Shown here piece after piece: positions 1 through 5,887 of a stretch of DNA of 8,288 nucleotides (its first letter is position 1; every line of letters begins with the position of its first letter). The position numbers and the translations under genes are program-made. Under the pieces are notes generated by a model. It made no database searches, was not told the DNA's origin, and saw nothing but the letters and a program-made list of their open reading frames with translations. This DNA is from Propionibacteriaceae bacterium (GTDB lineage Bacteria; Actinomycetota; Actinomycetes; Propionibacteriales; Propionibacteriaceae), in NCBI GenBank assembly GCA_030450535.1, contig JAKDIK010000103.1:1-8288 (forward strand), in the 5' to 3' direction.

Positions 1-490
1 GGAGCGCCAGGGGCGCCGCGGCGGCATAGACCCCCAGAACCCGGCCGGGCTGCACCTGGTCGCCGGCAACTCCCCAGACCTCGTCCACGAGATCCACGGG
101 AACGCCCGCACCTGGCGCTGCGAGGACTGCGCCGCCACCGGCCCCATGACCGAGATGCTCGCCCGCGTCGAGGCCGGGGACGCCGACCCGCGCTGCCCCC
201 GCTGCGGCGGGATCACGCGGGCGACGGTGATCCTGTTCGAGGAGATGCTCGACCCCGAGGTCCTGGACGCCAGCGTCCACCTCGCCGAGACGTGCGACCT
301 CGTCTGGGCCATCGGCACCTCGCTCCAGGTGCACCCCGTCGCAGGCCTCGTCCCGCACGCGGTCAACCTCGGGGCGCGCCTGGTGATCGTCAACGCCGAG
401 CCCACCCCCTACGACCGGTGGGCCGACGCCGTCGTCCGTGATCCCATCGAACAGGCCCTACCCGCCATCGTGGCCGGGCGCACCCGCTGA
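1..490 (+). CDS. Sir2-family NAD-dependent protein deacylase, C-terminal part (5' end outside window)
   Basis: Reading from base 2 gives 162 residues with no start before the window edge, ending in TGA at 488-490. Family hallmarks, numbered within the fragment, are: a degenerate NAD-binding motif PQNPAGLH (residues 11-18); the catalytic-histidine motif HEIHGN (29-34); a structural zinc site of two CxxC pairs (C40/C43 and C65/C68); the Rossmann-fold motif GTSLQVHPVAGL (from about 105); and VNAEPTPYD (from about 130). Sirtuins remove acyl groups from lysines using NAD+ and release nicotinamide and O-acyl-ADP-ribose in the cytoplasm. Oddly, the usual TQN(I/V)DGLH reads PQNPAGLH, so the conserved Asp is Ala, and the usual FGE reads FEE. 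The His, the Asn and all four Cys remain. It may be a divergent or impaired enzyme, or the first bases of the contig may be poor. It converges with nagA and shows no evident functional link to it. Family assignment is firm; activity is uncertain. Confidence 0.88.
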   Translation, partial: ERQGRRGGIDPQNPAGLHLVAGNSPDLVHEIHGNARTWRCEDCAATGPMTEMLARVEAGDADPRCPRCGGITRATVILFEEMLDPEVLDASVHLAETCDLVWAIGTSLQVHPVAGLVPHAVNLGARLVIVNAEPTPYDRWADAVVRDPIEQALPAIVAGRTR

Positions 491-493
491 CGT

Positions 494-512
494 CCTCGGG
501 GTCAGACCGAGG
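494..512. terminator. Possible weak bidirectional terminator hairpin between convergent genes
   Basis: CCTCGG (494-499) and CCGAGG (507-512) form a perfect 6-bp GC-rich stem with a 7-nt loop. The stem sits in the 11-bp gap between the sirtuin stop and the nagA stop and runs over the nagA stop codon. No T-tract follows on either strand, so it is not a textbook intrinsic terminator. Six-base inverted repeats arise by chance in DNA this GC-rich. The position between converging genes is its main support. Confidence 0.25.
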
Positions 513-1653
513 CCTGCCGGATTCCGCCCTTCCAGACCCCGCTCACGCTCCAGTCGGACGCCAGCGCCACGGCGTCCGCGCGGGCGCCCGGCACCAGCTC
601 GCCGACCCCGGCCAGGTCGAGATACCGGGCCGGGTGCAGGGTGGCCGCCCGCACGGCATCGGTCCACGGCACCCCCCAGCCGATCACGTTGCGGACCGCC
701 TCCGCGAGCACCAGCGTGCTGCCCGCGATGGTGCTCGTGCCGACGACCAGCGCCTTGCCGTCGCGCACGTCGACCCCCAGTGCGCCCGACGAGAAGTGTC
801 CGTCCGGCATCCCGGCCGCGGCGAGGGCGTCCGTGATGAGCACGGCGCGGTCCGCGGCCAGCTCGAACACCCACGCGACCAACTCCGGATGCAGGTGGAC
901 GCCGTCGGCGATGAGCTCAAGCCACACCGCGTCGTGGCGCAGCAGCGCAAGAAGGGGCCCGGGCGCCCGGTGGTGCAGCCCCGGCATGGCGTTGAACAGG
1001 TGCGTCACGCCCGTGACGCCGGCGGCCAGCGACGCCAGCGCCTGATCGTGCGTTGCCGCGGTGTGCCCGATCGCGGCCACCACGCCGTGCTGGGCGCACC
1101 AGCGCACGGCGTCCATCCCGCCGGGGCGCTCGACGGCGAGGGTGACCATCCGCACGATCCCCTCCCCCGCCTCGACGATGCGGGCGAGGTCGGACAGATC
1201 GGGGTCGCAGAGCAGTTCGACGGGGTGGGCGCCGTGGAACTCCTCGGCGATCCACGGACCCTCGAGGTGGACGCCGGCGATCGTTCCCGCCGCCACGTGC
1301 GGCACCAGCGCGGCGACCCGGCCGGCCAGCGACGCGGTCGGCATCGTCACGAAGGACGCGACGATGCTGGTGGTGCCGTGGCGCAGGTGGTACGCGGCGG
1401 CGGTCACCGGGTCGTCGGCGAGCTCCGCGCCGGCGCCGCCGTGGGTGTGGACGTCCACGAACCCCGGGACCAGCGTCGCGTCCCCGAGGTCGACGTCCAC
1501 GGCCCCGCCGTCCCACGGTCCGACCGCCACGACGTGCCCGTCGACGATCGAGACCACCCCGGGCGCGAAGACCTCATGCGCGGTGAACACGCGCGCCGCG
1601 GCGAGCGAGTGGGGGGCGTCCGACCACGCGGAGTCACCGGCCCCGCCCGCCAT
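502..1653 (-). CDS. nagA: N-acetylglucosamine-6-phosphate deacetylase NagA
   Basis: Cytoplasmic amidohydrolase-fold enzyme that hydrolyses GlcNAc-6-P to glucosamine-6-P and acetate, feeding NagB. The 383 residues match the usual family length. Visible motifs are: HTH in VDVHTHGG (H69, H71); HLEGP (E131, metal ligand); IGHTAA (H197); THLFNAM (H218); LIADGVHLHPE (H253, substrate region); ITDALAAAG (catalytic D275); and STIAGSTL. E131, H197, H218 and D275 line up with Glu131, His195, His216 and Asp273 of E. coli NagA. The intact HxH at the first strand end suggests a two-metal site as in Bacillus and mycobacterial enzymes; E. coli lacks this HxH. The ATG shares one base with the nagB TGA (TGATG on the minus strand), which supports this start and indicates translational coupling. 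A G-rich stretch (GGGGGA, 1658-1663) inside the nagB end may serve as a ribosome site. It is the last gene of the regulator-nagB-nagA operon. Confidence 0.96.
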   Translation of the reverse strand: MAGGAGDSAWSDAPHSLAAARVFTAHEVFAPGVVSIVDGHVVAVGPWDGGAVDVDLGDATLVPGFVDVHTHGGAGAELADDPVTAAAYHLRHGTTSIVASFVTMPTASLAGRVAALVPHVAAGTIAGVHLEGPWIAEEFHGAHPVELLCDPDLSDLARIVEAGEGIVRMVTLAVERPGGMDAVRWCAQHGVVAAIGHTAATHDQALASLAAGVTGVTHLFNAMPGLHHRAPGPLLALLRHDAVWLELIADGVHLHPELVAWVFELAADRAVLITDALAAAGMPDGHFSSGALGVDVRDGKALVVGTSTIAGSTLVLAEAVRNVIGWGVPWTDAVRAATLHPARYLDLAGVGELVPGARADAVALASDWSVSGVWKGGIRQASV

Positions 1654-2450
1654 CAGATCCCCCGCAGGTACCGCTGCCAGTCGGGCTTGCGCTCGAAGGT
1701 TTCGCGGTAGTAGGCGGCGAGGGTCAGCCGGGCGGCGGCGTCCTCGTCCACGATCACCGTCGCGAAGCGGTGGAGCTGCAGCACCGAGCCCGGCACCATC
1801 GCGGTGATGGGTCCCTCGACGAGCTTCGCCACCGCGTCCGCCTTGCCCTCGCCCTGCGCGACCAGCAGCACCTGGCGCGCCGCCATGATGGTGCCGAGCC
1901 CCTGGGTGAGGCAGTGTGTCGGCACCTGATCGGCTGAAGCGAAGAACCGCGCGTTGTCGAATCGCGTGCGGGCCGTGAGGGTCTTGATGCGGGTGCGGGA
2001 CGCCAGCGAGCTTGTCGGCTCGTTGAATCCGACGTGACCGTTGGAGCCGACGCCCAGGATCTGGATGTCGACCCCCCCGGCGGCCTCGATGGCCCGCTCG
2101 TACTCGTCGGCGGCGGCCTCGATGTCGGACGCGCTGCCGTGGGGCACGTGCACCCGGGCCGGGTCCATACCCAGCGGCTCGGTCACCGTGCGGCGGATCA
2201 CCTCGGCGTAGGACTCGGGATGCCCCACGGGCAGGCCCACGTACTCATCGAGGGCGAACGCCGACGCGCGCGCCATGTCGAGCCCACCCTCGCCCACCAT
2301 CTCGGCGAGCGCTTCGTAGAGCGCGACGGGCGACGAGCCGGTGGCCACACCGATCACCACCTCGGGGCCGGTGTCGCGGACGACCCGTGCCACCTTGGCC
2401 GCGGCGAGTCGGGCCACCTCCTCGGCGTCGGGACAGATGACGACCTCCAT
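1653..2450 (-). CDS. nagB: Glucosamine-6-phosphate deaminase NagB
   Basis: Converts glucosamine-6-P to fructose-6-P and ammonia, the step that sends amino sugars into glycolysis; cytoplasmic. The 265 residues are the normal length. Motifs are: GVATGSSP phosphate loop (34-41); LDEYVGL with D68, the counterpart of the E. coli proton-transfer Asp72; GVGSNGHVGFNEP (133-145) with the active-site H139 and E144; and SLASRTRIKTLT (148-159). The last motif holds the counterparts of E. coli Ser151, Arg158, Lys160 and Thr161 that bind the allosteric activator GlcNAc-6-P, so the activation site may be kept. At the position of E. coli Asp141 this protein has Asn137, as I recall for Bacillus-type NagB; the remaining catalytic residues are present. 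The gene lies 10 bp after the regulator, has a good ribosome site, and overlaps nagA by one base. Assignment is firm. Confidence 0.97.
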   Translation of the reverse strand: MEVVICPDAEEVARLAAAKVARVVRDTGPEVVIGVATGSSPVALYEALAEMVGEGGLDMARASAFALDEYVGLPVGHPESYAEVIRRTVTEPLGMDPARVHVPHGSASDIEAAADEYERAIEAAGGVDIQILGVGSNGHVGFNEPTSSLASRTRIKTLTARTRFDNARFFASADQVPTHCLTQGLGTIMAARQVLLVAQGEGKADAVAKLVEGPITAMVPGSVLQLHRFATVIVDEDAAARLTLAAYYRETFERKPDWQRYLRGI

Positions 2451-2455
2451 GTGAA

Positions 2456-2462
2456 CTCCTTC
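2456..2462 (-). promoter_or_regulatory. Ribosome binding site of nagB, overlapping the regulator stop codon
   Basis: On the minus strand GAAGGAG lies 5 nt before the nagB ATG (2450). Its first two bases belong to the TGA stop of the GntR gene (2463-2461), so ribosomes ending the regulator stop on the nagB start site. This fixes the nagB start and implies co-translation of regulator and enzyme. Confidence 0.85.
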
Positions 2463-3186
2463 AGGTCTGCTTCGTGGTCGGGGTCTTGTCGTGCTGGGCC
2501 AGCACGCGCCGGATCGGGGCGTAGTGGTCGATGACCGCCTCGCGGTAGGCGTCCAGGTCGCCGGCGATGGCGGCGTCCAGCATGCGCTCGTGGGCCAGGG
2601 CGGTGTCGGTCAAATCACGCGCGCCGGCCAGGCCGAGCCGGGGCGCGACGCTCATGTGGATGTCCCAGAAGGCGGCGACGATCTCACCGTAGAGGGTGTT
2701 CCCGAGCCGCTCGCCCAGCGTGAGGTGGAAGGTGCGGTCCTCGTCGGTGAAACCAACACCGCGGGCGGCGGCGTGGGTCATGGCCCGGACGCACGCGCGC
2801 AACTCGGCATCGTCGCCGCCGGCGAGGCGTTCGACGATCCGCGGGCCGAGGCCGAGATCGAGTCCCGTGCGCACTTCGACGACCTCACGCAGCATCGTGG
2901 TGTCGGCGCCTGCCGCGAGCACGCCCCGGAACACCATGCCCTCCACGAGCGGGCGCATCGACATCTCCCCGACGAACGTGCCCGTGCCGTGGCGCACCTC
3001 GAGGATGTCGAGGGCGGTCAGCGTCCGGACGGCCTCGCGGAGCTTCGAGCGCGAGACGCCCGTGGTCGCCACCAGCTCGGACTCCGTGGGCATCGGGTCG
3101 CCCGGCTGAAGCCCTCGGCTGAGGATGAGTTGCTTGATGGCCGTCGTCGTGCGCCATCGGCCGCCGGGCAGTGGATCGTGATCCAT
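2461..3186 (-). CDS. GntR-family (FadR/FCD subfamily) transcriptional regulator
   Basis: A 241-residue DNA-binding regulator. Residues about 10-75 form the winged helix: PMPTESELVATTGVSRSKLREAV carries the recognition helix and HGTGTFV the wing. Residues about 95-230 form the helical FCD effector domain. Its four presumed metal/effector ligands are all present with the expected spacing: D150 and H154 (D-x3-H), then H199 and H221 (22 apart), matching the pattern known from FCD proteins such as corynebacterial LldR. I chose the ATG at 3186 rather than the in-frame ATG at 3240 because an excellent AAGGAGGG lies just upstream of it and the longer form would run through the operator. It heads an operon with nagB and nagA and diverges from the importer. 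It is therefore likely a local repressor of both units, released by an amino-sugar-derived ligand. By context it resembles NanR of actinobacterial sialic-acid loci, but the ligand cannot be read from the sequence. Confidence 0.93.
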   Translation of the reverse strand: MDHDPLPGGRWRTTTAIKQLILSRGLQPGDPMPTESELVATTGVSRSKLREAVRTLTALDILEVRHGTGTFVGEMSMRPLVEGMVFRGVLAAGADTTMLREVVEVRTGLDLGLGPRIVERLAGGDDAELRACVRAMTHAAARGVGFTDEDRTFHLTLGERLGNTLYGEIVAAFWDIHMSVAPRLGLAGARDLTDTALAHERMLDAAIAGDLDAYREAVIDHYAPIRRVLAQHDKTPTTKQT

Positions 3187-3192
3187 TCGTGA

Positions 3193-3200
3193 CCCTCCTT
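3193..3200 (-). promoter_or_regulatory. Ribosome binding site deciding the GntR regulator start
   Basis: The minus strand reads AAGGAGGG followed by TCACGA and then ATG at 3186-3184, a near-perfect Shine-Dalgarno with 6-7 nt spacing. No comparable site precedes the alternative ATG at 3240, so the shorter 241-residue protein is preferred. Confidence 0.85.
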
Positions 3201-3216
3201 CTATGGCGCGTACCCC

Positions 3217-3222
3217 TATACT
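3217..3222 (+). promoter_or_regulatory. Candidate -10 element of the importer operon (possibly shared with the divergent operon)
   Basis: TATACT matches the TATAAT consensus at five of six positions and stands out in GC-rich surroundings. It would place transcription start near 3229, inside the operator palindrome and about 38 bp before the importer ATG. No convincing -35 hexamer is found 16-19 bp upstream. Read on the other strand, the same bases give TATAGG (3220-3215), a weaker -10 candidate for the regulator-nagBA operon, so the two promoters may overlap. This is a by-eye call. Confidence 0.5.
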
Positions 3223-3226
3223 GGCA

Positions 3227-3257
3227 CAAACGTCAGACATCGGACGTCCGACATTTG
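3227..3257. promoter_or_regulatory. Operator candidate: 31-bp imperfect palindrome with two GTC-N-GAC boxes
   Basis: The segment is a dyad centred on base 3242, with 12 of 15 base pairs matching, from CAAACGTC at the left end to GACATTTG at the right. Each half contains its own small palindrome: ACGTCAGACAT (3230-3240) and ACGTCCGACAT (3244-3254). These are also direct repeats, identical at 10 of 11 positions and 14 bp apart. FadR-subfamily GntR proteins bind short palindromes of the general form GT-N-AC, which GTC-N-GAC fits. The site lies between the divergent genes, directly downstream of the candidate -10 and over the expected +1 of the importer transcript, a classic repressing position. 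The likely binder is the adjacent GntR protein, as two dimers side by side. The repeat is seen directly; the binder is inferred. Confidence 0.72.
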
Positions 3258-3262
3258 AGGAG
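3257..3262 (+). promoter_or_regulatory. Ribosome binding site of the importer binding protein
   Basis: GAGGAG lies 4 nt before the ATG at 3267, slightly close but the only good site. Its first base is also the last base of the operator palindrome. It supports starting the protein at 3267, which gives a signal peptide of normal form, rather than at the ATG at 3171 that lies inside the divergent regulator gene. Confidence 0.75.
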
Positions 3263-3266
3263 CATC

Positions 3267-4910
3267 ATGACCCACGACCTCATTCCCGGCACGACCCGCC
3301 GCGGCTTCCTCCGCCTCGCCGGCGCGATGGGCGCGGCGGCCGCCCTCACCGGCTCGCTGGCCGCCTGCGGCACCACGCCCGCCCAGCGCCAGACCACCGG
3401 CACGGGCACCGAGGGCACTGCCGGGCCCGCGGCCGCGAACGAGCAGGGCACGATCACCGCCGGCATCAGCTACGAGCTCGGCACCAACGGCTACGACCCG
3501 ATGACCACGACCGCGGCGCTCACCCTCGCCGCGAACTGGCACACGATGGAGGGCCTCACCGAGATCCTCCCCTCGGGCGAGCGCGAGGTGTACCCGGCGC
3601 TGGCCTCCGCCCTTCCCACGCAGGTGGACGACACGACGTGGGAGGCGACGCTTCGCGACGGCGCCGTGTTCCACGACGGCACGCCGGTCACCCCGGACGA
3701 TGTCGTCTTCAGCTTCAACCGCGTCATGGACGAGGCGAACAACTCGCTGTACCGGCAGTTCATCACGTTCATCTCCTCGGTCGAGGCGTCCGGCGACAAC
3801 GCGGTCCGGATCAACCTCGCCTACCCCTTCTCGCTCGTCGCCGAGCGCCTGGCCGTCGTCAAGATCGTGCCGCGCGCGGCCGTCGAGGCGGGCGCCGAGG
3901 CGTTCGACGCCAACCCGGTCGGCACCGGCCCGTGGCGCATGACCGACAACTCGGCCACCTCGCGCGAGATCGTCTTCGAACGCTTCGACGACTACACCGG
4001 CACGCGGCCCGCGCGCGCCGCCCGCATGGTGTGGAGCATCATGCCCGACAACGCGACGCGTATGAACGCCTTGTCGTCCGGCTCGGTGCAGGCGATGGAT
4101 CTGGTCCCCGAGCTCTCGATCCCGACCCTTCAGGACAGCGCCACCGTGGCGTCCGAGCAGGGATTCGGCCTGCTCTTCGCGATGTTCAACAACGGCCGGG
4201 CGCCGTTCGATGACGTCCGCAACCGCCAGGCGTTCCTGTACGCGATCGACATGGACAAGGTCGTCCAGACGGCCTACCAGGGCAACGCGACCCCGGCGAC
4301 GTCCTTCCTGCAGGAGACGCACCCGTCGTACCACGAGGCGTCCACCGTCTATGCCTTCAACGCCGACCGCGCCCGCGAACTGCTGGCCGAGACCGGTCTC
4401 ACCTCGTTCCGCATGATGTGCACCAACCACGGTTGGGTGCAGTTGGCCACGCCGATCATCCGTGAGTCCCTGGAGGCCGTCGGCCTGAGCGTCGAGTTCG
4501 ACGAGCGGCAGAGCTCCGAGGCCTACAACGCCATCACGGGCGCCGAGAACCTGGACGCGTACGACGTCCTCGTCGCGCCCGGCGATCCCTCGGTCTTCGG
4601 GTCGGACGCCGACCTGCTCCTGCGCTGGTGGTACGCCGGCGACACCTGGACCGAGGCCCGCATGCACTGGAAGGGCTCCGACTCCTACAACCGGGTGCAG
4701 ACGTTGCTGGAGGAGGGCTCGCGCCAGACCGGCGCCGAGCAGGAGGCCACGTGGGGCGAGATCTTCGACCTGCTCAGCGAGGAGGTGCCGCTCTACCCGC
4801 TGTTCCACCGCAAGACGACGACGGGGTACGACGACGCCACGCTGGTCGACTTCCAGCCCATCGCGCTGACCGGGCTGTCCTTCGTCGACGTCGGCACCAC
4901 GAACGCCTGA
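3267..4910 (+). CDS. ABC importer substrate-binding lipoprotein, family 5 (Opp/Dpp type), Tat-exported
   Basis: A 547-residue extracytoplasmic binding protein that would capture the substrate and deliver it to the permeases encoded next. The N-terminus has a twin-arginine motif TRRGFLR (10-16), a hydrophobic stretch, and a lipobox LAAC with the lipidated Cys34, so it is predicted to be exported folded by Tat and anchored in the membrane. A Thr/Gly/Ala-rich tether follows (about 35-60). The family-5 signature is clear: LRDGAVFHDGTPVTPDDVVFSFNRV-like segment at 129-153 and NPVGTGPWRM at 216-225. Length is typical. Family-5 proteins bind di- and oligopeptides, nickel, and several sugars including chitooligosaccharides and sialic acid, so family alone does not give the ligand. 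Divergence from a nagBA operon with a shared operator suggests an amino sugar; SiaE of C. glutamicum is the closest contextual parallel I know. Expression is probably controlled by the neighbouring GntR protein. Confidence 0.93.
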   Translation: MTHDLIPGTTRRGFLRLAGAMGAAAALTGSLAACGTTPAQRQTTGTGTEGTAGPAAANEQGTITAGISYELGTNGYDPMTTTAALTLAANWHTMEGLTEILPSGEREVYPALASALPTQVDDTTWEATLRDGAVFHDGTPVTPDDVVFSFNRVMDEANNSLYRQFITFISSVEASGDNAVRINLAYPFSLVAERLAVVKIVPRAAVEAGAEAFDANPVGTGPWRMTDNSATSREIVFERFDDYTGTRPARAARMVWSIMPDNATRMNALSSGSVQAMDLVPELSIPTLQDSATVASEQGFGLLFAMFNNGRAPFDDVRNRQAFLYAIDMDKVVQTAYQGNATPATSFLQETHPSYHEASTVYAFNADRARELLAETGLTSFRMMCTNHGWVQLATPIIRESLEAVGLSVEFDERQSSEAYNAITGAENLDAYDVLVAPGDPSVFGSDADLLLRWWYAGDTWTEARMHWKGSDSYNRVQTLLEEGSRQTGAEQEATWGEIFDLLSEEVPLYPLFHRKTTTGYDDATLVDFQPIALTGLSFVDVGTTNA

Positions 4911-4919
4911 CCGCCCGCC

Positions 4920-5885
4920 GTGACCACGCTGCTCCGGCTCATCGGACGCCGCCTCATCGCGCTGCCCCTCATGGTGCTGGGCGTGACCCTGCTGGTGTTC
5001 TTGGTGATGTCCTTCTCCCCGGCCGATCCCGCCCGGCTCGCGCTGGGCGAGGCGGCGTCGCAGGAGGCCATCGAGGCCTACCGCGAGCGCAACGGGCTCA
5101 ACGACCCGCTGCTCGTGCGGTACGTGACCTTCCTCGGTGGCCTGCTGCGCGGCGACCTGGGCGTGAGCGCCGGCAACGTGCCGGTGACGGACTACGTGGC
5201 CACGGCGTTCCCGATCACGCTGCAGTTGACGCTGGTGGGGCTCGTGCTCGCCGTCGTCCTGGCGCTGGTACTCGGCATCGTCGCCGCCCTCTACCGCGAC
5301 CGGTGGCCCGACCAGCTCATCCGCATCCTGTCGATCGCGGCCCTGGCCACCCCGTCGTTCTGGCTGGCGATCCTGCTCATCCAGTGGCTCTCGACGGTGC
5401 CGGGCGGCGCGGGCCTCTACCCGGCCGTGATTCCACGGTGGGTGCCGTTCAGCCAGGATCCCGGGGTGTGGCTCAACAACATCTCGCTGCCGGCCATCGC
5501 GTTGGCCGTCCCCGTGGCAGGCTCGCTCACGCGGGTCGTGCGGACGTCCATGGTGGAGGAGCTCGACCGTGACTACGTGCGGACGGCCATCGGCGCCGGC
5601 ATCCCCAAGCGCATCGTCATCGCCCGCAACGTGCTGCGCAACGCACTCATCACCCCCATCACCGTGCTGGGCCTGCGCGTCGGCTACCTGATGGGCGGCG
5701 CCGTCATCATCGAGATCATCTTCAACATCCGCGCGATGGGCCAGCTCATCCTCGACGGGGTGACGCGCAACGACGTGTTCCTCGTCCAAGGCGTGACGCT
5801 GACGGTCGCGATCGCGTTCATCGTCATCAACATCCTCGTCGACCTGCTCTACGTCGTCGTCAATCCCCGGATCAGGACGGTCTGA
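4920..5885 (+). CDS. ABC importer permease, DppB/OppB-like
   Basis: A 321-residue inner-membrane permease, first half of the translocation pore. A hydrophobic first membrane segment (about 13-31) is followed by the characteristic external region, then a cluster of further segments (about 100-125, 137-158, 190-205, 245-268, 288-313). The cytoplasmic EAA-type coupling loop that contacts the ATPase is recognisable around 218-242 (DYVRTAIGAGIPKRI and onwards), and the C-terminal end has the family pattern EIIFNIRAMGQLILDGV. The start is a GTG 9 nt after the binding-protein stop. I see no Shine-Dalgarno before it, so it probably depends on translational coupling to the upstream gene. It pairs with the DppC-like half of the next protein. 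Confidence 0.94.
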   Translation: MTTLLRLIGRRLIALPLMVLGVTLLVFLVMSFSPADPARLALGEAASQEAIEAYRERNGLNDPLLVRYVTFLGGLLRGDLGVSAGNVPVTDYVATAFPITLQLTLVGLVLAVVLALVLGIVAALYRDRWPDQLIRILSIAALATPSFWLAILLIQWLSTVPGGAGLYPAVIPRWVPFSQDPGVWLNNISLPAIALAVPVAGSLTRVVRTSMVEELDRDYVRTAIGAGIPKRIVIARNVLRNALITPITVLGLRVGYLMGGAVIIEIIFNIRAMGQLILDGVTRNDVFLVQGVTLTVAIAFIVINILVDLLYVVVNPRIRTV

Positions 5886-5887
5886 CC

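Noticed and set aside
634..1807. Long plus-strand frames across nagA and the nagB end
   Set aside because: Antisense to nagA and nagB, whose motifs and lengths are complete; translations are low-complexity Arg/His/Gly or Ser/Thr/Arg strings.
3184..3240. Longer GntR protein starting at ATG 3240
   Set aside because: No ribosome site precedes it, it would place the operator and candidate -10 inside the coding region, and the ATG at 3186 has an excellent Shine-Dalgarno.
3171..3266. Longer binding protein starting at ATG 3171
   Set aside because: It would overlap the regulator start, read through the control region, and bury the Tat signal 32 residues into the protein.
553..4607. Further GTCGGAC heptamers at 553-559, 1189-1195 and 4601-4607 as extra operator boxes
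   Set aside because: They lie inside coding sequence, lack the flanking ACGTC/GACAT context and the paired spacing, and are expected by chance in GC-rich DNA.
3216..5789. 857-residue open frame on the minus strand across the binding-protein and permease genes
   Set aside because: Its protein is rich in Arg, His, Asp, Gly and Val repeats with no family motif. It is antisense to two clearly recognisable genes, and in GC-rich DNA stop codons are rare in the antisense frame.
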